Below, piece after piece: positions 34,191 to 45,983 of a DNA stretch of 64,000 bases. The stretch's first letter is position 1. Each line of letters opens with the position of its first letter. Under the pieces are notes generated by a model that did not search any database, had not been told where the DNA came from, and was given only the letters and a program-made list of their open reading frames with translations. This stretch comes from Scleromitrula shiraiana (Eukaryota > Ascomycota > Leotiomycetes > Helotiales > Sclerotiniaceae): NCBI GenBank assembly GCA_028455995.1, contig JABELC010000008.1, forward strand, positions 1,487,501 to 1,551,500, written 5' to 3'. The position numbers and the translations under genes were made by a program.

Positions 34191-36413
34191 ATGCTGATCT
34201 TCCATTCTATCATTCTTCCTATTCTCATAACAGCAGCATCATGCTCGTCCCTAACACGCAAATTAATCTCGAAACCCAACACACGACAAATCAGTAATAC
34301 TACTTCGTCACTGATAGTTGACCTTGGATATGGTATATATCAGGGTTATTACAATGCTACATCGCAGCTCAATATCTTCAAAGGGTAAGCACAGTAATGC
34401 AGTCGCTCGATGTTAGCCTCAATAGCTCACAAGAATAGGATTCGATATGCAGCTTCTCCTGTAGGGATTTTACGCTGGCAAAAACCGCAGCCTCCTGCAA
34501 TAAATAGAACCTCAACACTTCCAGCTACAGCATATCCTCCTTATTGTCCCCGTACGAACGTTTATTCTTTGACTTATTCTTTTCAATCTCGATTACTATT
34601 TACATCTTCCATCTCATGTGTCCTCATGATTTCCTGCTCTAGAGCAAACGCATCTTTCTTCCAAAGTTCTTCTAAGATAGACAACTACTAACTCTCTAAG
34701 TATTATAGAGAGCAACGATGCACCAATGTATGTATTCATATTTACTCGCGACATAAAGCTATTGCCTATTAACCGGTGATTGGTAGGCCAGCGAACTACA
34801 ACTTCACTAAATCTGGTTTAGGAAATGAGGATTGTTTGTTCTTGAGTGTTTGGAGTCCTCAAAATGCTACCAATCTACCCGTTATGGTTTGGATCCGTAA
34901 GTTATACTGTCCATCTTTACTAAATCTTGTTAACCTCTCGCAGATGGTGGGGGTTATGGCACGGGATCTGGCAACTACGACTTTTCCGAACTAGTTATGA
35001 CCAACTCTCACGGCTTCCTTCTTGTTGCAATCCAGTATCGACTCGGTGCATTTGGATTTCTATCCTCATTCGACCTTACCCAGAATGGAGGTATTCCTAA
35101 TGCAGGACTCTACGATATGAATTTCGCACTTCAGTGGGTGCAAGCATACATTTCCAAATTTGGTGGGGATCCTTCTCGTGTCACTATCGCAGGTGAATCA
35201 GCAGGTGGTGGCGCTGTTATGCTGCAAACTATGGCTTACGGCGGGACACTTGGAACGTCATTATTTAACAATGCTATCTTGGCGAGTCCTTACTTACCAT
35301 TTCAGTACGACTATGATGGATTGAAGCCAGAATTAAGTTACAAGAAATTTGCAGATGCAGTGGGTTGTGGAGCAGCTGTTAATAATAGCGTGTTCAAATG
35401 TTTGGTGGGAAAAGATACAATTACTTTGCAAAACGCTAGTGCATATATCTCTGCAAATGGTGATTATGGACAATGGGCCTTTCTACCCGTGACAGATGGT
35501 AAATTCTTGGTCAAGAGACCTACAGAACAATTATTGGCTGGAGAAGTCAACGGAATTAGAATACTTTCTGGTGTAAGTTGTCTGTATGGGATCCAGAAAT
35601 ATAACTAAAGCAAGCAAGAACAATGCCAACGAAGGACCAGTATTTGTCCCCCAACACATCAACACAACCACCACCTTCAACTCATTCACACAATCACTCT
35701 TCCCCCTCATGTCCAATGAAACTCTCAATAAACTCCACCAAATCTACTCCATCCCACCCACCATCACCGGACCTCTCTTCAGCACCCTTGGCAACTCTGG
35801 CCCCACCGCTCTAAACCAATCCGAATTCGCAATCGGCCAACAACAACGCGCCAACAACCTCTACGCCGAAACCACCTTCGTCTGTCCCTCCTACTGGAGC
35901 GCAACTGCCTTCTCAAAACTCCCATCAGGCCGCGCCTGGAAATACGAATACAGCGTCCCGCCCTCCGAACACGGCTGCGATCTCGATGCCTACTACGCCG
36001 TGAACCGCGAAGCACTATGCTACGGTACTTTATCCCCCGGTTTCCGAACAGCGGTGCAGATGATCTGGGGAAGATTCATCATGTACGATGATCCCACTTT
36101 ACCGGAATCCGTAATCTCATCAATAGTACATCTACCCAATGGAACAGAGACGGGAGATAATCTTACGGCGGCAGCGACGGGTGTGTGGCCGCTGTGGGAT
36201 GGGGGTTATAATATGTTGAAGTTGAATATCACGGGGGGACATGAGACAAAGATTCTGGTGACGAGTGCGGATGGGGTTAGTTTTAATGTGAGTGAGGAAG
36301 CGGGACCGGGGTTGCGTGCGGATTTGGAGGTGGTGGATGGGTGGGGGTGGGAGGGGGGGAGGGGGGAGAGATGTGCATTTTGGGCGGAGGTTGGGGAGTT
36401 TGTTCCGGAATAA
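34191..36413 (+). CDS. Secreted type-B carboxylesterase/lipase
   Basis: An alpha/beta hydrolase of the carboxylesterase type-B group that hydrolyses ester bonds outside the cell. Exons 34191-34384, 34439-34551, 34709-34727, 34787-34896, 34944-35572 and 35619-36413 give 619 residues. The 19-base third exon was inferred because it alone reconciles the phases and yields CPQSNDAPMPANYNF. A signal peptide covers residues 1-17 (IFHSIILPILITAASC). The family landmarks are FKGIRYAASPVG, GNEDCLFLSV, the oxyanion-hole HGGG at about 146, and the nucleophile Ser231 in AGESAGGGAV. They continue with RILSGNNANEGP and a catalytic His candidate at about 473 in SEHGCDL. Many N-glycosylation sequons occur. Three 12-bp repeats lie just upstream. 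Confidence 0.92.
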
Positions 36414-39365
36414 TGATTTGATGAGTTTCCTTGGGAAACTTTTCATTTTTGAAAACTAATTAGAGGATGGTATCGGATGTTGTCGTACTATGCAGATATT
36501 TTGTCCCATTGCATCTGTGCGATTACTACCATCTTATGTCATCAAAGCCTAGACCATGCGAAATACTCAAATCAATTAGTATCAACATCCAGCACAAACT
36601 CCACAACAAATTAGAACATTTAAAATCTCTAAATACAAAATTCTATTGCTAGTTTATCCAATAAATTCCCAACGCACACCTAACACTAGAAAATTGCCAT
36701 CCTACCATACCGGAAACTCCCTTTCTGCCTGCAACCATATCAAGAGAGAGGGAGAGAGAGAGAGAGGAAAATCCCCCGTGCCATTACCCACTACTTTCTC
36801 CACCCTTAAGCCACCTTGTATCACTAACATGAATTGGATGGAGCGAAAATTGAGAAGATGTGACTATTTTGAAGGTCGCAACGGTAGAGATGAGTTATAT
36901 TTGATAATGTAGTTACTGAGCCACTTGAAGTAGCTAGGCGAAGTAATGATAGTCACAGATGAGCGGGTAGCTATAGCATGCAAATCTTTGGGATGAACTA
37001 ACGGTCAGGTAGATGTATTTCTGGTTATGAGGGTATCTCTTTTTGCAGGAATATACGGTTTAATCCATTTTATGAGATGGGAGATACTTGTAGAATACAA
37101 TTTTGAATTTCCAACCATATCGCCAGTCGATTAGATATCTCATCTTTAAACCCCCCTCTCCCTCCCTCCCAAAGCGAATTATCTTCCAATGCCTCATGCT
37201 TAAAATAATCAATTCGTCTCCCACCTCCAAGTCCTCAAGTATCAATAAACCAAAGATAAGAACAATAAACCATTTCTCAAACACTCAACCATCGAGCAAA
37301 TAAATACAAAGAGATAGAATGTCCCAAAATACCATACTTTAAAGAAAACTGAAGAGAAAAGCAACTTCATCTCCACACAGTGAATCTAACTACCTATTCA
37401 CCCCTCACCATAAACACAATATACAACGCCCCCTCTCAAAAAGATTCTGATTTCTGGACATAAACCCGAGACATCTAAACCTGACAGCGAGTATAACGAT
37501 CTCGAAAGCGAAATCAAAAACAGATCGAAGTGGATAGATAGATAAAGTCGAGAGCTCTCAATACCATATAGGAAAAATGGCTATCAGGACAAAACCATCC
37601 ATTCGTCAACTAATCCTAACAAAAGAAACCACCGATCAACAAAATACCTAACAAATCCCCCTCCAGCTCAACTCGACTATATTCTACTTCCAAGTTCTAA
37701 AATTTGTCGATGGTTCTCTTCATTATATACCATACTCAACTCAGCTGTATCTAGACTTCAAACCAATCAATCGATCAATCAATTCTCGATCAATTCTCGA
37801 TCTATTCATCCATACAATGTATATAACAAGCAAACAAGCAATGAACATACAAGATACAAGAATCGGAATGTCCAAGGAAGATATCACAGGCGTTGACACA
37901 AGATAAAAACAAGATCTATATCTTAGCTGCAACCTCAATTGGCATGAAGTTTCTGGACAGCGATGTTTGGAGTAGGGTGAATGAAGGAATTGGATTAGAG
38001 GGAATTTGGGAGAGGCAATGGGAAGAGGAAAGAGGAAGGGGAAGAGAGTATACAAGGTAAGGCATGTAAGTAAGCAATCACACTACTCGAAAAAAGCAAG
38101 TTCTAGTTCCGCAGAAGAACGGCGGCTTAGACAGACAGATAAACAAACAAACAAACAGACAGATATATGATAGGGAGGGGAAGGATGTGATTCTATGATG
38201 ATGATGATGATGATAATAATGATAATAAGATTTTTATATACAACATATATATAGTAAAAACATCTATATGTACAAATACAAATACAAATAAACACACAAT
38301 TCATTCATCCATATACTCACGTCACTCATGCTCCATATATAACTACAACAATCCAAACCAAACCAATCCAAACCAATCAAATCAGATTAAGTCAAATCAG
38401 ATTAAGTCAAGTGAAGGGAAATCAATTAATCAGTACATACATACATACATACCAACCAGCCAAACAACCAAAACCCCTCACTCCAATCCAATCCAATCCA
38501 ATCCAATCCAATCCAATCCAATCCAACCGAACAAAACAAAACATAAATTTATCCAATACATCACAAGTACCTCACTTCACTTCACCTCACCACACTTCAC
38601 CATACCTCACCACACTTCACCACAACAATCAAGAATTTCACTCACATTGATAGATATTTGATGATCAAACAAGGCAAAATGCCCTCCTACTCATTATATA
38701 GTATAGCAGCGTACGTGATGATATTTTCACTCACTCTCTCACTCACTTACACACTCATTCACTCTCTCACTCACTTACACACTCATTCACTCTCTCACTC
38801 TCTCACTGAAATCAATCAATCAAATCAATCAATCAATCAACACAACAAAATAAGATAAGGCAAGGCAAGGCAAAGTAACAAGATAACAAGTAACACTAAT
38901 ATAATATGATAATAAAAAACCCGAAAGTAAAAAAAAAGAGCTTTGTATGATTGATAGACGACAAAAAGTGATGGTTGATGTATGTTGGTTTGGTTGTAAT
39001 TCTCATATTCTCCCTTTCATTTTCATTCACTTTGACTTTATGACTTTCACTTTCCTTCTCTCCCTTTCCCAACCAAAGCAACAAAAAAAGGACAGAAGCT
39101 CCAGCTAAAAGGGGAAAAAGTAAAGTAAAATAAGATAAAATAAAAGACTTTAAGAACTTTCAACTTCAAACCCCATCCATTCCATTCCTTTGGTGTAAAA
39201 AGGAGAACCACCCACACCCCAGTCGCTCAACCGCTACCAGAACTTTTTGAGATAACACTTTCGAAAGATCAAAAACAAAACATTGGGTGTTGATGTCTTG
39301 ATTGAATATTCATCTTGATCATATTCATCTAATTGGTGATATAAGCACAAATCGATCTTAAGAGG
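36414..39365. other. Long intergenic region downstream of actin, rich in simple repeats
   Basis: 3 kb between the convergent carboxylesterase and actin genes. It holds the actin 3' UTR at its right end and many microsatellites, including GA near 36743, GATGAT near 38195, (AATCC)n at 38482, CTCACT near 38730-38810, and AATC near 38815. No gene is supported. Confidence 0.55.
38482..38526 (+). repeat. (AATCC)n pentanucleotide microsatellite
   Basis: About nine tandem copies of CCAAT/AATCC. The same unit occurs on the other strand upstream of actin at 43699-43739. Confidence 0.85.
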
Positions 39366-39424
39366 CTGTGAAATGAAACAGTTAGCATAACCCATTATAA
39401 ATAGGAGTATCATATAAATCTTAC
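39366..39424 (-). other. Probable intron in the 3' UTR of actin
   Basis: One base after the actin stop codon there is a donor GTAAGATT. The sequence then runs to TGCTAAC followed by TTTCATTTCACAG, giving a 59-bp intron with textbook donor, branch site and acceptor. Nothing in the coding frame requires it, so it would be spliced from the untranslated region. It sits too close to the stop to be expected to trigger nonsense-mediated decay. Confidence 0.7.
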
Positions 39425-39425
39425 C

Positions 39426-40342
39426 TTAGAAACACTTTCGGTGAACGATAGATGGTCCAGACTCGTCGTACTCTTGCTTTGAGATCCACATCTGTTGGAA
39501 AGTGGACAAAGAAGCCAAAATAGAACCACCAATCCAGACGGAGTATTTTCTCTCGGGTGGTGCAATGATCTTGACCTTCATCGATGATGGGGCAAGAGCA
39601 GTAATTTCCTTTTGCATACGATCAGAGATACCTGGGTACATAGTAGTTCCACCAGACTGTAGTAATTAGTTAGTATAACTTCATATAGAGCTCGCAGATT
39701 TGTAAACTTACCATAACAATGTTACCATACAAATCTTTACGAACATCAACATCACACTTCATGATGGAGTTGAAGGTAGTGACGTGAATACCACCGCTCT
39801 CAAGACCCAAGACAGATGGTTGGAACAAAGCTTCTGGAGCACGGAAACGTTCGTTACCAATGGTAATAACTTGTCCATCAGGAAGTTCATATGATTTCTC
39901 CAAGCTGGAAGATTGACTGGCAGTTTGAATTTCTTGCTCAAAGTCAAGTGCAACGTAACAAAGCTTCTCCTTAATATCACGAACGATTTCACGCTCGGCA
40001 GTGGTGGAGAAAGTGTAACCACGCTCAGCCAAGATCTTCATGAGATAATCGGTCAAATCACGACCAGCCATATCGACACGAGCAATGGCGTGAGGAAGAG
40101 AGAAACCTTCGTAAATTGGGACGACGTGGGTAACACCATCACCAGAGTCAAGAACGATACCAGTGGTACGACCGGAAGCGTAAAGAGACAGAACGGCTTG
40201 AATGGAGACGTAGAATGCTGGTGCGTTGAAGGTCTCGAAGACGATTTGAGTCATCTTTTCTCTGTTGGACTTAGGGTTGATTGGGGCCTCAGTAAGTAAA
40301 ACTGGGTGCTCCTCTGGTGCTACACGAAGTTCGTTGTAGAAA

Positions 40343-40378
<36 letters not shown>

Positions 40379-41142
40379 GTGACGACACCGTGCTCGATTG
40401 GATATCTGAGAGTAAGAATACCACGCTTAGATTGCGCTTCATCTCCAACATATGAGTCCTTTTGACCCATACCAATCATGATACTACAACATCCCTTATC
40501 AGTTATTTGTTCTCGAGTAACACAAGTTGTGGGGGGAAAGATGGTGGGGTGTTGAGAGGAACCGATTTCTTACCCATGGTGACGGGGACGACCGACAATG
40601 GAAGCTATAGATTATAAATTAGAACATATTTAGATGATACCAATGATGAAGTTGATGAATTGAATTGATGGAAGCTCTTCAGGATGGATTGTGGCGATAT
40701 AGGCAAGGATGGAACAACTTACGGAAAACAGCTCTTGGAGCATCATCACCGGCGAAACCGGCCTTACACATTCCAGAACTATATAAAATCCATCAGTTTC
40801 ATTCTCATCATTTATCAAAAAAGATATCTTTATTCAGGTTGAGGATATCTAAGTTGAGATCGGTTGGTTGTAAATCCTTCCAATAGCTACCCCTCGATAT
40901 TCGAGCCTCAAGATCTTGCTTGATTTCTGTAAGGGGATTTGTTGAATTTTGGGTGGGAAAGCTTACCCATTGTCGATAACGAGGGCTGCAACTTCTTCTA
41001 TTTGTTGAGAAAAGATATTAGTAAATGATTAAGATGAATTAAAAATGTATGCGCCGAGGATATTTGCGACCAAAGACGACGATAATAATGGTTGAAGTTG
41101 TTGGAAATAGGATCCCAGTATTAGATTTTGCTTACCTTCCAT
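39426..41142 (-). CDS. Actin
   Basis: The cytoskeletal ATPase that forms filaments for polar growth and cytokinesis. Six exons, 41142-41136 (7 bases), 40997-40967, 40778-40723, 40604-40574, 40483-39712 and 39656-39426, give 375 residues, exactly the actin length. Blocks seen are [108 protein letters not shown], and the end KQEYDESGPSIVHRKCF. The intron-rich 5' end with tiny exons is typical of filamentous-fungal actin genes. The long upstream region (2.7 kb) is full of microsatellites. A further intron appears to follow the stop codon. Confidence 0.98.
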
Positions 41143-41538
41143 TGTGATTAATTAGGACAAATAAAGGGATTTGAGTGGGATATGGCGGTGTATTTCTTGA
41201 TGATTTAATTCTCTATTATTATAATGAGAATAAAGAAAAAAAAGAAGTTATTGAAAAGTGTTCTTAAAAAGAAGATCACGAAGATATTAATTCGTTGTTG
41301 TTGTTGTTGTAATAAAAAAAGAGGATGATAGAAGAAAGAGTGAGAGAGAGAGTTGATGTTGTGTTGTCTTGTTGTTTTAGGAGAGATGTTAGAGGTTAAA
41401 AGAATTGGTGGAATTGGTGGTGTATCGTGGTCGATGGAAATGGAAAGGAACGATGTCACGGAAGTTTGGATTGTGGGCCGTGACTGCAGGAGGCGAAGCG
41501 ATCTTATTCGGTATTCGCCGCTTTTAAACAAAAAAATA

Positions 41539-41610
41539 CAGAGAGAGAGAGAGGGGGGGGGAGAGGGAGAGAGAGGGAGAGAGAGGGAGAGGGAGAGAGG
41601 GAGAGAGAAA
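41539..41610 (+). repeat. GA-rich microsatellite upstream of actin
   Basis: Imperfect (GA)n interrupted by GGG. On the transcribed strand it is a CT tract, the kind of pyrimidine-rich element common in strong fungal promoters. Confidence 0.8.
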
Positions 41611-41862
41611 GAAGAGTAGAGGAAGAAGAATTAACCTTGAAAGAAGAAGAATTAAGAATAATAATAAGTCTAGAAAGGGGAGATAGAATAAATAGAATAA
41701 TATAGAAAGAAATACCGTTAGGATTGATATTAAAAAGAAAGAACCCCTACCGTCGTGTCGTACCGTACCGTATCGTACCGTACCGTACCGTAGATAATTC
41801 TACTTGATGAAGATTCCAAATTGGTAAGTGGAGTAAAAGAAAGTCAAAATAAGATGAAGATG

Positions 41863-41895
<33 letters not shown>

Positions 41896-43525
41896 CACTC
41901 TCAAGAGTACGAACGAAGTAATGTCAAATGAAGTTATATCAAATCAAATAATATCAAATCAAATCAAATGAATTAGATATAACTACAATAATAATACCTA
42001 AATACCTACCCAACATGAGATTGGTACATATATACGGAAGCAGTAATAGTAATAACTCAAATGAATCTCCTCAACTCTTCTCCCAATTAAACAGTTCTAT
42101 ATATGTTTAGAATAGAAATTATACCTAGATGGGTAAGATGTTAGTTACCATTACCAAAATTTGGTAGAATCTTTGAGACAGTTTATATTCATATGGGATT
42201 TTTATATCCGTTATGATGGTTCTATTGAATAAGTTGAACGGAACTATAAGCGTTAAAAGCAGCATGTAACTATTCCCAACTATCAAATCGTACCAAAAAA
42301 AATCAGGGGGGGCCGTGATTCCTTAGATGTTCGGTGGGTGGCATAGCATGGCATAGTATATTATAGCATCAGCATATCATAGCATAGCATATCATAGCAT
42401 ATCATCAGCATGAAAATCTATCTACCTAGTCTAGGTATAATGTATCCTCGGATTTATAAATTTCTTTACATATAATTCGAATACAATTTGAATAATACAG
42501 TATAATCATATATCATACAAAACGATAGCATGCCCATTCATAATTCTACTACCTTCATAGTTCTACTACCTTCATAATTCTACCACCCAAATATATAGGG
42601 GGATATTTCCCCATCCACCCTCTTCTCTCCCTCCCCTTACAAGCAAGCAAGCAAGCAAGGCAAACAAGTAAGTAAGTAAGTAAATAAAAAGCAGGGACAC
42701 TCAAATCTTAACACACACCACACCAGACCACACCAGACCAGACGAGACCAGACCCGACCCATCACACCGACTCCAAACATAGATACATTTGATACAGACA
42801 CTGTACCGTAGAACTCCCCAAAACAATTATCCCTCTCAATCTCCCTCTCCCTCTCAATATCCATCTCCATCTCCCTCTCCTATTTCCCAAAGCCACACAA
42901 CAACACACAAGGCAACACAATTACAAAACCACACAAAATACAAATAGCCACCCACTCACCCACCCGCCCACGAACCGCATCATCACTATTACGTACACCC
43001 ACCTCATGTATCCATCCTCAATTTTCACCATAATCCAAAACCTATATATATATATATATATATATATATACGCGTCATGCATCCATCCATCCATCCGCTC
43101 CCCGCTGCCTACTGGAATATAACATTTGTTCATCTCTCCATGCTTTATGCTATGTGCTTCATACTACATGCTATATGCTACATGCTATATGCTATATGCT
43201 ATATGCTATATGCTACAACTAACTAACAAGTTTACACTACGACTACGACTACGACTACGGTACTGCATACCGCATACATACATACAACGTATACCATCTA
43301 TAATTGAGCCCCCTCCCCCCCCTCTCTCTGATCTCAAACTGAGTGAGTGTACCTGAGTGTAGCTGAGTGTAGCTGAGTGAACGTAGTGGGATAATCGAAT
43401 TATATGATAGATGATAGATATATGATAGAGTGGTTGTCTTGATTATCTCGTCTTGATTATCATATCTTATTTCTAGTAGAATATCAAGATTATATTAAGA
43501 TTATAATGAGAATACAATAAGAATA

Positions 43526-43568
<43 letters not shown>

Positions 43569-43698
43569 GAAGAGAATAAAAGACTTTGTTTATTTCATGT
43601 AGCTGGAGCTGGAGACATGTATTTATTGCATTTCGTGTATTTATGATATCTATCATGTTTCCCATCTACCAACGCCGGACTCCGCCCTTCATGGTTTG

Positions 43699-43739
43699 TA
43701 TTGGATTGGATTGGATTGGATTGGATTGGATTGGATTGC
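43699..43739 (+). repeat. (GGATT)n pentanucleotide microsatellite
   Basis: About eight tandem GGATT units, the reverse complement of the AATCC array at 38482-38526 on the other side of actin. Confidence 0.85.
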
Positions 43740-43841
43740 AATCTTGTATAGTGTGCAATTTGATTTCGAATAGCCCACCCGCCCATTCATCATTCATTTC
43801 ATGACATTCTTATCCCCTCCCCTTCTCTCCCCTCCCCTCCC

Positions 43842-44528
43842 CTAGGCCTTAGACGCCTCCTCCCTCAACCCCCCAATCAACAAATCAACCCTATCCATAT
43901 CGCCCGCATCCACCACCTCCCCCCCCCTCCCCAACGCCCCCAGCCTCTCACACGCCCTATCCATCGCCGCCTGACAATTCCTCACCGCGCTACTAAGCGC
44001 ATACACCGCCTTCCTCCTAACATCCCTCGCCTCGCCCTCCCTCACCGCCATCTCCACCAACAACTCGACGCCGCCCAGCTCCGCCAACTTGCCCTGACAT
44101 TTCTCATTATTCTGCACCGCGGTCCCCACGCACCACGCCGCCATTTTGCGTAGCTCCCCCTCGCGATGCGAGAGGCATTCTAGGAGCGGCGCCCAGAGTG
44201 CCAACGGCTCGAGATTGTTGGCGTTGTCGAGATTCTCAATCAGTTGCTCGAAGTTGTCGAATGCGATTACTTTGTCGTCGACGGTTACCTCGGGATCGTC
44301 GGAGAGAATGGCATACATGGAGGCTTTCATTAGGTCTGCGTCGCTGGGGCCGCCGAAGAGCACGTTCATTGCGTCGGGGGGGAGGGTGGTTGCTTGTTGG
44401 CGGGGGGCGGGGGTGGATGTGGAGGAGGAGGAGTCTGGTGCGTCGAGGGAGCGAACGCCGGTTGCGGTTGGGGTGGAGTTTTCGACGCTCCATTTGAGGA
44501 GTTCGTTGAGTCCGGGTTGCATGGCCAT
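43842..44528 (-). CDS. FES1: Hsp70 nucleotide exchange factor Fes1
   Basis: A cytosolic armadillo-type exchange factor that releases ADP from Hsp70, aiding degradation of misfolded proteins. Single exon, 228 residues. The N-terminus PGLNELLKWSVENS is the family signature. A Ser/Thr/Pro linker follows (about 28-50), then FGGPSDADLMKASM and the armadillo-like helices. These include VTVDDKVIAFDNFEQLIENLDNANN, cut here as FDNFEQLIENLDNANN, then LWAPLLECL, MAAWCVGTAVQNN and KAVYALSSAVRNCQAA. Two codons precede the usual Met-Gln/Asp-Pro start, so the first Met at 44528 or the next at 44522 may be used. The coding region is GC-richer than its flanks. Confidence 0.93.
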   Translation of the reverse strand: MAMQPGLNELLKWSVENSTPTATGVRSLDAPDSSSSTSTPAPRQQATTLPPDAMNVLFGGPSDADLMKASMYAILSDDPEVTVDDKVIAFDNFEQLIENLDNANNLEPLALWAPLLECLSHREGELRKMAAWCVGTAVQNNEKCQGKLAELGGVELLVEMAVREGEARDVRRKAVYALSSAVRNCQAAMDRACERLGALGRGGEVVDAGDMDRVDLLIGGLREEASKA

Positions 44529-45067
44529 TTTGGGTGGTAGATATTTTGTTGTTGTTGTATTCGTATTCTTTGGATTTTGGTGGCAGGAGTGAAAGGATGT
44601 CTATGAAGATTGGCCCTATGCGCCGGACTTTTTAATGTATTTATGAATGAATATTTATGATTGAAAAGTATAGAAATGGAAATTTATACGAGTATCTCTC
44701 TAATAAAATAGGAATTTTCAAATTGTGTTTGGTCAGAATATGACTGTTATTGTGTGTAGAATTTATTCAGATATATCCAGTAAATTCGAGATGCTTCCAG
44801 TTGAATCTTTTTTTTTTTGGAGGGATAAATTTTTGGTGGGGGAATACCTGATTTGTGATTGGTGGACTGTTGCATAGGATGCCAGTACGTAAGCAGGCCA
44901 AGATCTTCCCCAGCTTCATATTGATATCCTCACGTATGAAGCCATGATATTTAGGGATATGGTTCGTCATAAAGATACGATGTATGCACATTCTAGACAT
45001 ATAATATATCTATAGGATACATTGTCATGTCTTGTAAATACGAAAGGTGCTCATATCCATGGGTCCA
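44529..45067. other. FES1 promoter and downstream flank of the arginase-like relic
   Basis: 540 bp; contains an A/T-rich leader for FES1 and a T10 run near 44810. No gene is seen. Confidence 0.5.
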
Positions 45068-45983
45068 TCAACCTACGATTAGTTCTCTATCAATTCCCAT
45101 CACTCTGATAACATACCTACATCTAAAGAACATTTCATAAAAGCTACAATAGCACTCATAGCAATCTTATCACCACCAGCAGCATCCGGATCAAGAGAAG
45201 CCGCCGTCAAAGAAGCAGGTTTGGTTTTCCTCGGAACCATCTCCATACAATTCAATAAATCCTCTTCCAACAACTCCCCGGGAGTAGAATAACCATTAAC
45301 CATACCTAGCGAAACATCCAACACATCTAAATCTAAATGTACTAACGCAGAACTATAATCTCTTCTCCCAAGCTGTTTCCCCAACTCCCCTTTAAAATCA
45401 ACCCTCTTCTCTTTATCGCCCCGAATAATATGCATCCCCTTATCCTCAACCTGTTTCCTCTATATATCGTTCTGATCACGCAACCCACAATATATAAACC
45501 GACCACTACAGTCAAAAGGTTGTAGCTCATCAAATCCAAGAACAGTATTGATCAACGCCTTCCAGCTCTCCCCAGCCAACATAGAAACACCCATCGAATC
45601 GAAATAACCCTCTAATTTCAAATCCGGCGTATCGTAATCATCATTTGCGTCAAAATATATAAAAGCCGGGTTTCTGATCCCCAATCCGCATGCTACGGCT
45701 GTGGTGGTCATGCAGTTCCCGGCTACGATGAGTGGGAATGTTTTTTTTTGTATGGCGGTGCTGACGGCGATGGAGATGAGGCGGAGGATTTCGAAACTTC
45801 GTCTGATTTCTCCTTCAAAGTTATTTGTGTCTATGGGAGAGATTTCGACGGTGTTAATGGCGAGGGAGAGTGCTTCGAGGGAGGGGATAAGATTCTGGGA
45901 TAGGATGGACGAGGGTCCATTGCCAACTTGGTGGTCACGTATACCTGTATGATAGGGTGAAATGATGAGGGTTATTGCTTTAG
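45068..45983 (-). pseudogene. Ureohydrolase (arginase/agmatinase superfamily) gene with nonsense mutation
   Basis: Homology runs from AITLIISPYHTG through VGNGPSSILSQNLIPSLEAL, FPLIVAGNCMTTTAVACGLG and the metal-site YFDANDDYDTPD. It continues with EGYFDSMGVSMLAGESW, GLRDQND, VHLDLDVLDVSLGMVNG and GGDKIAMSAIVAFMKCSLDVG. That order and spacing fit a manganese ureohydrolase of about 290-300 residues. An in-frame TAG at 45460-45462 splits GLRDQNDI from RKQVEDKGMHIIRGD, where relatives read through. No in-frame ATG lies close upstream of the homologous start, so the first exon is unresolved. A 44-bp 3' intron (45073-45116) leads to a TGA at 45068. The usual His of the first Asp-Ala-His-x-Asp motif is Asn here. 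The rest is well preserved, so the loss seems recent. Confidence 0.75.

Larger units (their letters stand above)
41143..43841. other. Actin upstream region with many microsatellites
   Basis: 2.7 kb between actin and FES1, both on the minus strand. It carries the actin promoter and leader: CT/GA-rich near 41210-41380, a GA tract 41539-41610, (CCGTA)n near 41750-41792, (AAT)n near 41868-41893. Also present are GCATATCATA repeats near 42345-42410, AAGC near 42643, TA runs at 43042-43070 and 43531-43562, and a ATGCTAT repeat near 43150-43215. No gene is supported. Confidence 0.55.
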
